Assembly: GCA_947496835.1 (NCBI GenBank)
Contig: CANMFV010000045.1
Coordinates: 1 to 7,457, forward strand
Origin: Flavobacteriales bacterium
Lineage (GTDB): Bacteria; Bacteroidota; Bacteroidia; Flavobacteriales_D; Crocinitomicaceae
DNA: 7,457 nucleotides
Direction: 5' to 3'
Below, piece after piece: positions 1-7,036 of this stretch. A program made the position numbers and the translations under genes. The number at the start of each line of letters is the position of its first letter. Position 1 is the first letter of the stretch. The notes beneath the pieces are model-generated. The model had not been told where the DNA came from, ran no database searches, and was given only the letters and a program-made list of their open reading frames with translations.

Positions 1-1
1 A

Positions 2-1789
2 AAAGTGGCTATTGTAGCAAAAAATGGATCGGGAAAGACCACCATGATGCGCTGTATCATGGGAATGGAGCCAGTTGATTCTGGTAAAGTTACCTTTCGT
101 AAGGACATTCGCGTAGCGTTCATGGAGCAGACCGAGAACATGCGCGAGGATCAAACAATCCTCGAATCGATTTTCGATCACGATTTACCGGAACTGAAAT
201 TAATCAAGGAATATAACATCGCCGTTGCGAAAAACGACGAAGCGAAATTAGAGGAATTATATCAGTCCATTACGGAATTGAACGCATGGGACACAGAGGT
301 GCGTGTTCAGCAAATTCTTTCGGTATTGAAATTGGAGGACATGGATAAACGCATCAGCGAATTATCCGGTGGGCAAAAAAAGCGCGTTGCTTTGGCAAAA
401 GTGTTACTTTCTGATGCCGATTTCTTAATCCTCGATGAGCCAACCAATCACTTGGATTTGGACATGATTGAATGGTTAGAAAACTATTTATCCTCATCAA
501 AATCGACTATTTTGATGGTGACTCACGACCGTTATTTCCTCGAGGTTGTGTGCGATACAATATTGGAGTTAGCGGATCAAACCATTTATCGCTATAAAGG
601 AAATTTCTCCTATTATTTAGAGAAAAAAGCGGAACGACAAGAACAAACACAATCGACGATTGAGAAGGCAAAAAATACGTTTCGAAAAGAATTGGATTGG
701 ATCCGACGTCAACCAAAAGCACGTGGAGTGAAACAAAAAGCCCGCGTCGATGCTTTTCAAGATGTAAAAAAAGTCGCTTCCCAACGTTTGGATGAAGACG
801 AACTAGAATTGCCTGTTAAAATGGAACGCTTAGGTTCTAAAATCGTTGAATTCCATAAGGTGAGTAAGTCTTATCCGAATCGCGTGATTTTGAATGATTT
901 TTCCTACAACGTTCAGCGTCAAGAACGCTTAGGTATTGTTGGAAATAATGGTGCTGGAAAAACGACATTTCTTAAAATGTTGGTTGGACAAGAAGAGGTC
1001 GATAAAGGAAAAATAGTGCTCGGTGAAACCGTTGTTTTTGGTTATTACTCTCAAGATTTAATTAAGGTAAATGATGACTTTAAAGTCATTGATGTTGTAC
1101 GTGAAGTAGCAGAGTACATTCCGTTGGAAAAAGGACGTCAACTATCCGCAGCCCAATTATTGGAGCGTTTCTTGTTTCCTCGTGACATGCATTATCAATT
1201 TGTGCATAAGTTAAGTGGGGGTGAAAAACGTCGCTTGAAATTGTTGCGTGTTCTCATGAGTAATCCGAATTTCTTGATTCTCGATGAGCCTACGAATGAC
1301 TTGGATATTTTCGCAATGTCCGTACTAGAAGAATATTTACGCCAATTTCAAGGTTGTTTAATTGTTGTTTCGCACGACCGTTACTTCATGGATAAAATGG
1401 TAGATCACCTTTTTGTTTTTGAAGGACAAGGAGAATTAAAAGACATTGTTGGAAACTATACGGTTTTCCGTCAACAACAATTGGATAAAAAACGTGGTGT
1501 GAAACAAAATAGCACGAAGGAAGAACCGGAAATCAAAGAAAAAACGATTTCTCCATCCGCTGTTGAGTCAAAAAAACGAAAATTATCCTTCAAGGAAAAA
1601 GAAGAATACGAGACAATCGAACGACGACTTCCCGAATTAGAGAAAACGAAGGATGAATTGACCTTGACCTTATCAAGCGGAGAATTATCGAACGAAGAAC
1701 TCATGAAAAACGGAACAACGTTAGGAAAAGTCGTCGAAGAAATCGATTCATTGACAGAGCGCTGGATTGAATTGGCAGAGTTTATCTAA
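2..1789 (+). CDS. uup: ABC-F family ATPase, Uup-like (5' end missing)
   Basis: This is a soluble duplicated ABC ATPase without membrane segments; ABC-F proteins act on ribosomes rather than as transporters. Numbering from the GTG at 5, the first domain has Walker A KNGSGKTT (6-13), signature LSGGQ (120-124), Walker B LILDEPTNHLD (141-151) and switch His174. The second has GNNGAGKTT (313-321), LSGGE (403-407), LILDEPTNDLD (424-434) and His457. A basic, charged linker with the family-typical ARGVKQKAR stretch joins them (about 200-280). A Lys/Glu-rich C-terminal tail (about 500-594) looks like the Uup coiled coil. Walker A normally lies some 30-40 residues from the N terminus, so the GTG at 5 is an internal valine codon and the true start is left of the window. 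It ends tail to tail with the permease gene. The ABC-F assignment is firm; Uup over other ABC-F subgroups is inferred from the C-terminal tail. Confidence 0.9.
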   Translation, partial: KVAIVAKNGSGKTTMMRCIMGMEPVDSGKVTFRKDIRVAFMEQTENMREDQTILESIFDHDLPELKLIKEYNIAVAKNDEAKLEELYQSITELNAWDTEVRVQQILSVLKLEDMDKRISELSGGQKKRVALAKVLLSDADFLILDEPTNHLDLDMIEWLENYLSSSKSTILMVTHDRYFLEVVCDTILELADQTIYRYKGNFSYYLEKKAERQEQTQSTIEKAKNTFRKELDWIRRQPKARGVKQKARVDAFQDVKKVASQRLDEDELELPVKMERLGSKIVEFHKVSKSYPNRVILNDFSYNVQRQERLGIVGNNGAGKTTFLKMLVGQEEVDKGKIVLGETVVFGYYSQDLIKVNDDFKVIDVVREVAEYIPLEKGRQLSAAQLLERFLFPRDMHYQFVHKLSGGEKRRLKLLRVLMSNPNFLILDEPTNDLDIFAMSVLEEYLRQFQGCLIVVSHDRYFMDKMVDHLFVFEGQGELKDIVGNYTVFRQQQLDKKRGVKQNSTKEEPEIKEKTISPSAVESKKRKLSFKEKEEYETIERRLPELEKTKDELTLTLSSGELSNEELMKNGTTLGKVVEEIDSLTERWIELAEFI

Positions 1790-1855
1790 GTAACTTTATA
1801 TCTACTTATTGGAGTTTGAACAACAATCGAAAAGTGGTTTTATTCACGCGGTTCT

Positions 1856-3046
1856 TTAGTTCAATATCCTAGATTCCTTGCCGAATTGTTTGTAGGAGAC
1901 GACAACGGATAAGGTGGCTAAAATCAACATGATTCCTAAACTGATGGCATAATAACCGATGGATAAGGTTCCGGAAATCAACTCTTTTGTCGCAAGTACA
2001 ATGTTCACTACTGGAATAGCTGCTGTCATTGCGTTTAGTTCAATTCCTGGAAAGAAACCAATCATGGCAAGAAGAACCATCACAAAGTTTAGCGGGGTAA
2101 TGATGCTTTGTGCTTCCTTGAAGGACTTCGCGTAAACAGCAATTGGAATCATTACGCCAGCAAAGAACACTACCAGAGGCAACAACAAACTGAACATTGA
2201 AACGATAAATAGTGGTGTTAGTATGCCATGAACGATGTCCAAAATTTCTTTGTTCTGTACAATGTCTAGAAACTCAATGGAAACAAACAATCCGATCAAG
2301 GCACAGGTTGCGGCCAACATACCAGAAGAAACAATCACCAGCATTTTCCCTACTAATATTTGCCATCTGGAAATGGGGGTAGTCAATAAGGTTTCGATAG
2401 TTCCACGTTCCTTTTCTCCAGTGAATAAATCAATAGCGGGATACATGCAGCCAATAAATCCAAAAGCAATGAAAATGTAAGGTAAAAATCCACCGGCCAA
2501 TTGTCCAATCATTTTTTTGTCGCTCGCGCAATTCTGATAAACTGGAATCAATGGATGAATTTTCTCCATATCGACACCGAGTTCCTGTAAACGAATAGCT
2601 TCCGCTTTATTGGACAAATAATTCATGTAAGATTCTGCGCGTTCTTGTCTTCCAATTGAAGTGGCGTCAAAGAGCCAAGTTAAAGGAATGGGCTGTTTCG
2701 TTCGTGCTAATTCCGATTCGTTTTTAGGTATAATGAGTCCAAGTTGAATGTCTCCTTGTTCGATAGCGCGTTTTAAAGCGGAGGAATCCTCGAAGGTTTT
2801 TAATTTCTTTTTCCCAATTCCATCTGGCATTTCTTTGAGTTGACTCCAATATTTTGCACCTAGATCACCCCAAACACCAATTTTCAATTGTTCTTCACTT
2901 GCTTTTTTCTCGAAGGAAGAGGAAACGTTCACAAACACTGTTAAAGTGATGGGGAAAACAAGTAACGGGATCAATAACATCGTACGCATCGTGCGTTTAT
3001 CCCTCAAAGTATCAATTAGTTCTTTTTTGAAAATGGTAAAAATCAT
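1856..3046 (-). CDS. natB: ABC-2 type transporter permease, NatB-like
   Basis: This is the membrane subunit of an ABC exporter, 396 residues. A short cytoplasmic start with FKKELIDTLRDKRT (6-19) precedes the first membrane helix (about 22-42). A large soluble domain follows (about 45-180), expected outside the membrane. Hydrophobic segments then lie near 184-205, 233-258, 275-304, 315-335, 341-357 and 363-385. After the second helix comes TGEKERGTIETLLTTPIS (209-226), the cytoplasmic coupling stretch typical of ABC-2/NatB permeases. Topology and motif match NatB, the permease of the Bacillus NatAB sodium exporter, but substrate cannot be told from sequence, and many NatB-like proteins in Bacteroidota have no known substrate. 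The start lies 9 bases after the stop of the ATPase gene, so the two are surely co-expressed. There is no fused CPBP protease domain, as some relatives have. It is the last gene of the minus-strand cluster. Confidence 0.85.
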   Translation of the reverse strand: MIFTIFKKELIDTLRDKRTMRTMLLIPLLVFPITLTVFVNVSSSFEKKASEEQLKIGVWGDLGAKYWSQLKEMPDGIGKKKLKTFEDSSALKRAIEQGDIQLGLIIPKNESELARTKQPIPLTWLFDATSIGRQERAESYMNYLSNKAEAIRLQELGVDMEKIHPLIPVYQNCASDKKMIGQLAGGFLPYIFIAFGFIGCMYPAIDLFTGEKERGTIETLLTTPISRWQILVGKMLVIVSSGMLAATCALIGLFVSIEFLDIVQNKEILDIVHGILTPLFIVSMFSLLLPLVVFFAGVMIPIAVYAKSFKEAQSIITPLNFVMVLLAMIGFFPGIELNAMTAAIPVVNIVLATKELISGTLSIGYYAISLGIMLILATLSVVVSYKQFGKESRILN

Positions 3047-3055
3047 GGGGATGGA

Positions 3056-3814
3056 TTAACGTTGAACAATGCGGATGAATTCTTCCGTCAAATTAGTAGC
3101 TTCCATATGCTGACGGAAATCAGTCATACTTCCTTGGTACTTCAATGCACCTTTGTGGATAATGGCTAAATCATCACACAATAAATCTACTTCACTCATA
3201 ATGTGACTCGAGAAAATAACTGTTTTTCCTTGGTCCTTGCAATCGCGAATCAGTTTAATGATGTTTTCTGCGGTAATTACATCAAGACCACTTGTTGGTT
3301 CATCAAAAATTACCACTTCTGGATTGTGGATCATCGTGCGGCAAATGGAAACTTTTTGTTTCATACCCGTACTTAGTTTGCCAATGCGCTTTTGAAGAAA
3401 ATCCTCCATGTTTAATAAGTGAAACAGGTATTTTTTTCGTTCATCGCGTTCCTTGTTTGGTACTTGATACAAGGCTGCGAAGTAGTCGATGATTTCTATG
3501 GGAGTTAGTCGTGCATAAAGTCCAGTAGAACCTGTTAAAAATCCAATTTTCTTCCGCGCTTCTTGTGGATATTTCACTGCGTCGATTCCAGCAATTTCAA
3601 TTCCACCAGAGGTAGGAGTGAGAATAGTGGACAACATGCGTAAGGTCGTCGTTTTACCCGCTCCATTTGGACCTAGTAATGAATACACTTTTCCAGCCTG
3701 ACATTCGAATGAAACATCATTTACCGCTAAAGCTATTTTATCAGAAGTATTTAATTCCTTTTGCTGTTGCCTGCTCAGTTCAAATTCTTTTCGCAGATGA
3801 GATACTTTAATCAT
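3056..3814 (-). CDS. natA: ABC transporter ATP-binding protein, NatA-like
   Basis: This is the 252-residue ATPase that should drive the adjacent NatB-like permease from the cytoplasmic face. Visible motifs are Walker A GPNGAGKTT (48-56), signature LSTGM (147-151), Walker B VVIFDE (167-172), D-loop SGLD (175-178) and switch His204 in SSHIMSEVD. In place of the usual Q-loop glutamine the protein has GFLTGSTGLYARLTP (91-105), a form I associate with the NatA subgroup. Residues about 14-27 (polar, Gln/Lys-rich) form an insertion between the first two strands. Length is normal for the family and all catalytic residues are present. The ATG start is 43 bases after the rlmN stop, with no clear Shine-Dalgarno sequence, as is usual in Bacteroidota. 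Export of sodium or of a drug or peptide is possible; the sequence does not decide. Confidence 0.88.
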   Translation of the reverse strand: MIKVSHLRKEFELSRQQQKELNTSDKIALAVNDVSFECQAGKVYSLLGPNGAGKTTTLRMLSTILTPTSGGIEIAGIDAVKYPQEARKKIGFLTGSTGLYARLTPIEIIDYFAALYQVPNKERDERKKYLFHLLNMEDFLQKRIGKLSTGMKQKVSICRTMIHNPEVVIFDEPTSGLDVITAENIIKLIRDCKDQGKTVIFSSHIMSEVDLLCDDLAIIHKGALKYQGSMTDFRQHMEATNLTEEFIRIVQR

Positions 3815-3821
3815 GTCTTAT

Positions 3822-3856
3822 GAGTTACAGTAAAAAGACGCCGAGCTACGGTAAAA
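3822..3856. repeat. Short imperfect direct repeat in the rlmN-natA gap
   Basis: Two 14-base copies, GAGTTACAGTAAAA (3822-3835) and GAGCTACGGTAAAA (3843-3856), differ at two positions and start 21 bases apart. Together they fill most of the 43-base gap between the rlmN stop and the natA start. GTCTT (3815-3819) and AAGAC (3835-3839) could also pair, placing a weak 5-bp hairpin directly before the natA start codon. It may be a decayed tandem duplication, and a regulatory role is unproven. Confidence 0.5.
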
Positions 3857-3857
3857 G

Positions 3858-4931
3858 TTACTTCAGGATTCGCTCGTCTTTTAGAATGGCTTTGTTTTTA
3901 TTCGCAAGTTGTCCGCAGGCAGCATCAATGTCTTTTCCACGGCTGCGTCTCACATTAACGATGAGGTTTTTTGATTCCAAAAATGCGGCGAACGCATCAA
4001 CCTTGCGTGCATCTGCTTGTTCGAATTCCCCATTTTCAATGGGATTGTATTCGATGATATTGATTTTACACGGGACACATTTCGCAAAGTTTGCCAGTTC
4101 ACGCGCATCGTCAATTTCATCGTTAAAGTCTTTAAATATGATGTATTCAAAGGTCACCCTTGAACCTGTTTTCTCATGGAAATACTCCAAGGCCTCTGAT
4201 AATTCCGAAAGGTTATTAGATTCATTAATCTCCATGATTTTATCACGCTTTTTATCATTCGCCGCATGAAGTGAAAGTGCTAAGTTGAATTTAACATCGT
4301 CATCGCCAAGCTTGCGAATCATTTTTGCGATTCCGGCAGTTGAAACGGTGATGCGTTTTGGAGATATTCCAAGTCCATCTTCGCTGCACAGACGATCAAT
4401 CGATTGAAGTACATTTTTATAGTTCAAAAGTGGCTCACCCATTCCCATATAGACAATGTTCGTGAGGTTTTGACCATAACGTTCTTCCGCTTGATTCTTC
4501 AGGTAAACGACTTGATCAACGATTTCTCCAGCGCTTAAATTTCGAAGTAATTTTAATCTACCAGTAGCACAAAACGTACAAGAAAGACTACAGCCAACCT
4601 GCGAGGATATACAAGCTGTAGTTCGGGATTTTGTTGGGATAAGCACTCCTTCCACGACCTTTCCTTCCTCAATCGTAAACGCGCATTTGATGGTTTTGTC
4701 CTTGCTGATTTGTTGATCTTGCAATTGGATATGATCGATGAAAAAATGTTGCACCAACATTTCTCTAAGTTCTTTACTTAGGTTGGTCATTTCTTCAAAA
4801 GAGGAGGCATTTTTTTTCCACAGCCATTCATAGACTTGTTTCGCACGAAACGATTTTTCATTCCGTTCAACAAATTCATCTTGAAGTTCCTTCAAGGATA
4901 AATTCCGAATGTTGCTCAATCCTTGAGGCAT
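3858..4931 (-). CDS. rlmN: Dual-specificity 23S rRNA/tRNA adenine-C2 methyltransferase RlmN
   Basis: This radical-SAM enzyme methylates C2 of A2503 in 23S rRNA and, in E. coli, also A37 of certain tRNAs, tuning the peptidyl transferase centre and decoding. The 357-residue protein is complete. The CX3CX2C motif that holds the 4Fe-4S cluster is C114-C118-C121 (CSLSCTFC). The SAM-contacting YMGMGEP is at 161-167. C107 and C339 (in DAACGQL) correspond to the two catalytic cysteines of the family, E. coli C118 and C355; C339 would carry the transferred methyl group. VSTAG (196-200) and the C-terminal VNVRRSRGKDI (325-335) are also typical. The N-terminal helical domain (about 1-75) contains FRAKQVYEWLWKK (28-40), the expected RNA-binding region. 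Both cysteines argue for RlmN or its paralogue Cfr; I favour RlmN from its length, its core-gene neighbours and being the housekeeping form. The start is 13 bases after the dnaN stop. Confidence 0.95.
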   Translation of the reverse strand: MPQGLSNIRNLSLKELQDEFVERNEKSFRAKQVYEWLWKKNASSFEEMTNLSKELREMLVQHFFIDHIQLQDQQISKDKTIKCAFTIEEGKVVEGVLIPTKSRTTACISSQVGCSLSCTFCATGRLKLLRNLSAGEIVDQVVYLKNQAEERYGQNLTNIVYMGMGEPLLNYKNVLQSIDRLCSEDGLGISPKRITVSTAGIAKMIRKLGDDDVKFNLALSLHAANDKKRDKIMEINESNNLSELSEALEYFHEKTGSRVTFEYIIFKDFNDEIDDARELANFAKCVPCKINIIEYNPIENGEFEQADARKVDAFAAFLESKNLIVNVRRSRGKDIDAACGQLANKNKAILKDERILK

Positions 4932-4944
4932 GTATTTAAGTGGA

Positions 4945-6069
4945 TTAACGGTTCAGCATCACCGGCATCACGAGCATAAGAATGTCTTCGTGTTCGTTTG
5001 CAGGGATAGAAGGTGTTAAAATTCCTGCACGACTTGGTTCGCTCATCGACAATTTGATTTCATCTGAATCCAAGTTGTTTAACATTTCCATCAAGAAACG
5101 AGAGTTGAATCCGATTTCTAAATCATCGCCATCGTAGTTACACGTCAAACGTTCCGTAGCTTCACTTGAAAAATCGATGTCTTCAGCAAACAAAGAAAGT
5201 TCAGAACCAACAAGTTTCAATTTAATTTGATGCGTTGTTTTGTTCGAGAAAAGTGATACGCGTTTGATGGAAGAAAGCAATTGAGCGCGATCAATCGTCA
5301 ATACATTTGGATTTTCTTTCGGTATAACGGCCTCGTAGTTCGGGTATTTTCCGTCAATTAAGCGGCATACTAGAATCAAGTCATTGAAGGTGAAAACTGC
5401 ATTGGATTCATTGTAATCCAATAAAACATCTTCATCACCACGAAGATTTGATTTCAACATGTTTAATGGTTTCTTCGGCAAAATGAAAGCAGAACTTCCA
5501 CTTGCTTCCGCATCCGTTCTTCTGAAACGAACGAGTTTGTGCGCGTCAGTTGCAACGAAAGTGATTTCGCTAGCAGAAAACTGGCAAAACACGCCACTCA
5601 TTACAGGACGAAGGTCATCGTTTCCAGAAGCGAATAATGTTTTATTGATTGCGCGAGAAAGTAAATCTCCCGATAATTTAATGGAACTTTTCCCAGCTAA
5701 TTCAGGGATTTTTGGAAATTCATCACCGTTAAATCCGACCATTCGGGATTTTCCATTGTCGTAAGCGATTTCAATTTGGTAATTCGTTGCATTTACCTTG
5801 AACGTACATGGTTGATCGGGCAAGCTTTTTAAAACGTCCAGCAATAATTTTGCAGGGACAGCGATTTTTCCATCTTCTTCAGAATGAACTTCCATTTTTG
5901 TGACCATGGTTGTTTCCAAATCCGAAGCTGATGCAGTAAGTTCACCATTAATGATTTCGAAAAGAAAGTTATCTAAAATCGGCAATGTATTGCTCGTATT
6001 TAGAACTCCTGAAATGCTTTGTAGGTGTTTTAAAAGGCTTGTGCTTGATGCAATGAAATTCATACTCAT
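4945..6069 (-). CDS. dnaN: DNA polymerase III beta subunit (sliding clamp)
   Basis: This protein forms the ring-shaped dimer that tethers DNA polymerase III and other repair proteins to DNA. It has 374 residues, the normal length, with three clamp domains at roughly 1-125, 130-250 and 255-374. Recognisable stretches are TLPILDNFLFEI (28-39), LRPVMSGV (153-160), FVATDAHKLV (171-180), LIDGKYPNYEAVIP (237-250) and the C-terminal MLVMPVMLNR (365-374), which lines the peptide-binding cleft in the family. Two ATG codons are available, at 6069 and at 6063 (Met3). MNFIASS from Met3 resembles the usual start of Bacteroidota clamps, so the shorter form is quite possible. A TAnnTTTG element lies only 11 bases upstream of the first ATG. 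The gene is not next to dnaA in this window. It appears to lead a cluster with rlmN and the NatA/NatB-like pair. Confidence 0.97.
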   Translation of the reverse strand: MSMNFIASSTSLLKHLQSISGVLNTSNTLPILDNFLFEIINGELTASASDLETTMVTKMEVHSEEDGKIAVPAKLLLDVLKSLPDQPCTFKVNATNYQIEIAYDNGKSRMVGFNGDEFPKIPELAGKSSIKLSGDLLSRAINKTLFASGNDDLRPVMSGVFCQFSASEITFVATDAHKLVRFRRTDAEASGSSAFILPKKPLNMLKSNLRGDEDVLLDYNESNAVFTFNDLILVCRLIDGKYPNYEAVIPKENPNVLTIDRAQLLSSIKRVSLFSNKTTHQIKLKLVGSELSLFAEDIDFSSEATERLTCNYDGDDLEIGFNSRFLMEMLNNLDSDEIKLSMSEPSRAGILTPSIPANEHEDILMLVMPVMLNR

Positions 6070-6080
6070 TATTTTAGATA

Positions 6081-6088
6081 CAAATTTA
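6081..6088 (-). promoter_or_regulatory. Candidate Bacteroidota -7 promoter element for dnaN
   Basis: The minus strand reads TAAATTTG here, an exact match to the Bacteroidota -7 consensus TAnnTTTG. It lies 11 bases before the first dnaN ATG, so a transcript starting a few bases downstream would have a leader of at most about 10 bases. No TTG or TTTG is seen at the usual distance for a -33 element; the nearest candidates are 26 to 30 bases upstream. An eight-base motif with two free positions can occur by chance in AT-rich DNA. Confidence 0.45.
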
Positions 6089-6151
6089 ATAAATCAAGCG
6101 AGATTAAACGCATGCAAGCAAACGAAAAACGCGTTCTTTCGGTGATTTATT
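6088..6151. repeat. 9-bp inverted repeat between the PH-domain gene and dnaN
   Basis: AATAAATCA (6088-6096) and TGATTTATT (6143-6151) are perfect reverse complements separated by 46 bases. Inside them AACGC (6107-6111) and GCGTT (6131-6135) can also pair. One arm covers the stop codon of the PH-domain gene and the other touches the candidate dnaN -7 element. There is no T-run after it on the minus strand, so it is not a standard intrinsic terminator. It could be an operator or chance pairing of AT-rich sequence. Confidence 0.4.
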
Positions 6152-6686
6152 TTCCAACAATCGATTGATATGCCGAAACGAAGGCCGCTGGGTCATCAGG
6201 AGTAATCACAATGGTTTTGCCATTGCTGCGTTCAATCACTACAAAGCGATCACGACGAGTCGCATACCAGACCATGTTTCCATAAGTGCTATTTCGAAAC
6301 AAACCGAAGTAACCAAAAAGTCCACCAACGCCAAATGTACGAATGGATCCTTTCAGGTTTTTCTTTTCAACGGAGGTGACAGATAGTATGTCCGAAAGCG
6401 AAAAATTCTTCGCCTTAAACGGACGTAACACAGTGAATTCTCCATCCTCTAGTACATATCCTTTTGGACTAAAGCCGTAAGTAACAACAAGCATGATGAT
6501 TATTGCAAATGCTATAACAGAAAAGGGCTCCGGATAAATTAACTCTGAAAATCGGAATTCATTTGTCGTAAATAACAATGAAGGTCTATTTAGAATGGGA
6601 ATAAATCCAAATGACACTAAGAGGATACTTAAGCCAATTGTGAGTCCTTTCGTTAAGGTATCCATGGATGCTTTGTAGGTATTCAT
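6147..6686 (-). CDS. Membrane-anchored protein with bacterial PH domain
   Basis: This 179-residue protein has two hydrophobic helices, about 13-30 and 54-71, followed by a soluble domain (about 75-175). The stretch from GSIRTFGVGGLFGYFG (113-128) through VWYATRRDRFVVIE (139-152) to VITPDDPAAFVSAY (160-173) has the pattern I know from the bacterial PH domain family Pfam PF10882 (bPH_5): a Gly-rich segment, YAT/SR, a hydrophobic strand and a closing P(D/E)DPxAF helix. Both termini are probably cytoplasmic, with the PH domain under the inner membrane, though I infer this from the helix count only. The function of these proteins is not established and I assign none. The ATG overlaps the TGA of the upstream 109-residue gene in an ATGA, so the two are likely translated together. 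The stop lies 77 bases before the dnaN start. Confidence 0.8.
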   Translation of the reverse strand: MNTYKASMDTLTKGLTIGLSILLVSFGFIPILNRPSLLFTTNEFRFSELIYPEPFSVIAFAIIIMLVVTYGFSPKGYVLEDGEFTVLRPFKAKNFSLSDILSVTSVEKKNLKGSIRTFGVGGLFGYFGLFRNSTYGNMVWYATRRDRFVVIERSNGKTIVITPDDPAAFVSAYQSIVGK

Positions 6687-7012
6687 TGTTCGCTAAATTT
6701 ATTTCGTAAATATACTTTTAATGCTTCCCTCATCAAAATGGCTTCGCTTAATTCTTGGTGAAAAGTTTCTTTTCTAGAAAGAGAAAGAAATAGTGCTTCA
6801 GGAATATCAATCAGGTAAATTAATTGTTGCAATTGTGCATTCGAAACGTTTGAAATACACTGTTCAATTGATGTCAGTAACTCATTTAAATCCATTGAAT
6901 TGAGCTCAAGTTCACACCGTTGAAAATCTTTTTCTAGTTGAATCAACGTTTGTGCTCGAAAGGACTGATCCATGAGCGCTTGTTCGACTTGTTTCTGTAT
7001 TTCCTGTGACAT
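6683..7012 (-). CDS. Hypothetical small helical protein
   Basis: I do not recognise this 109-residue protein. It has no signal peptide and no clear membrane helix. The composition is rich in Glu, Gln, Leu and Ser with few Gly or Pro, which suggests an all-helical cytoplasmic protein, perhaps partly coiled coil (about 1-55 and 82-107). A moderately hydrophobic stretch, LQQLIYLIDIPEALFLSL (61-78), may be its core. The two cysteines (33 and 52) form no metal motif. Support for it being real is its position: it ends in an ATGA overlap with the start of the PH-domain gene, and it fills the space up to the divergent promoter region with no long gap. It is probably the first gene of the minus-strand cluster and perhaps a partner of the PH-domain protein. 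Confidence 0.75.
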   Translation of the reverse strand: MSQEIQKQVEQALMDQSFRAQTLIQLEKDFQRCELELNSMDLNELLTSIEQCISNVSNAQLQQLIYLIDIPEALFLSLSRKETFHQELSEAILMREALKVYLRNKFSEQ

Positions 7013-7028
7013 GCTTGGGAAAATAAAT

Positions 7029-7036
7029 TAGTTTTG
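7029..7036 (+). promoter_or_regulatory. Candidate -7 promoter element for the sugar transferase gene
   Basis: TAGTTTTG matches the Bacteroidota -7 consensus TAnnTTTG exactly and lies 19 bases before the ATG at 7056, giving a plausible leader of around 12-15 bases. A good -33 TTG at the normal distance is not seen. Its last four bases (7033-7036) form half of the palindrome TTTGTACAAA (7033-7042). On the other strand CACATTTG (7046 down to 7039), one base off the consensus, could serve the 109-residue gene. Confidence 0.45.

Noticed and set aside
5..7. GTG at 5 as the true start of the ABC-F gene
   Set aside because: It would place Walker A at residue 6 and remove the first strands of the nucleotide-binding domain. 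The codon before it (AAA at 2-4) is open, so the gene continues to the left.
433..1298. Similar stretch CTCGATGAGCC found twice in the ABC-F gene
   Set aside because: Both copies encode the Walker B LDEPTN motif of the duplicated ATPase domains; this is protein homology, not a DNA repeat.
1856..3814. The ABC pair as the gliding-motility transporter GldA/GldF(G)
   Set aside because: The permease has a large soluble domain after the first helix and the EKERGTIETLL coupling motif, which fit NatB better, and no gld gene is nearby.
3820..4269. 149-codon open frame on the plus strand opposite rlmN
   Set aside because: It lies wholly antisense to a well-conserved gene with intact catalytic motifs. 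The translation, rich in Ser, Phe and Arg, resembles no protein I know.
3858..4931. rlmN as the resistance methyltransferase Cfr
   Set aside because: The shared cysteines do not separate the two, but a core-gene setting with no mobile elements and base use like its neighbours favour the housekeeping RlmN.
3052..4950. Ten-base identity TGGATTAACG at 3052-3061 and 4941-4950, each covering a stop codon
   Set aside because: Many ten-base matches are expected by chance in 7.4 kb, and the flanks do not match beyond a few bases.
5459..5764. 101-codon open frame on the plus strand opposite dnaN
   Set aside because: It is antisense to the conserved middle domain of the clamp, with no promoter or neighbour to support it.
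6811..6825. QLIYL (residues 63-67 of the 109-residue protein) as a sliding-clamp-binding motif, suggested by the nearby dnaN
   Set aside because: It fits the QL(S/D)LF consensus poorly, and the stretch looks like a buried helix rather than an exposed tail.
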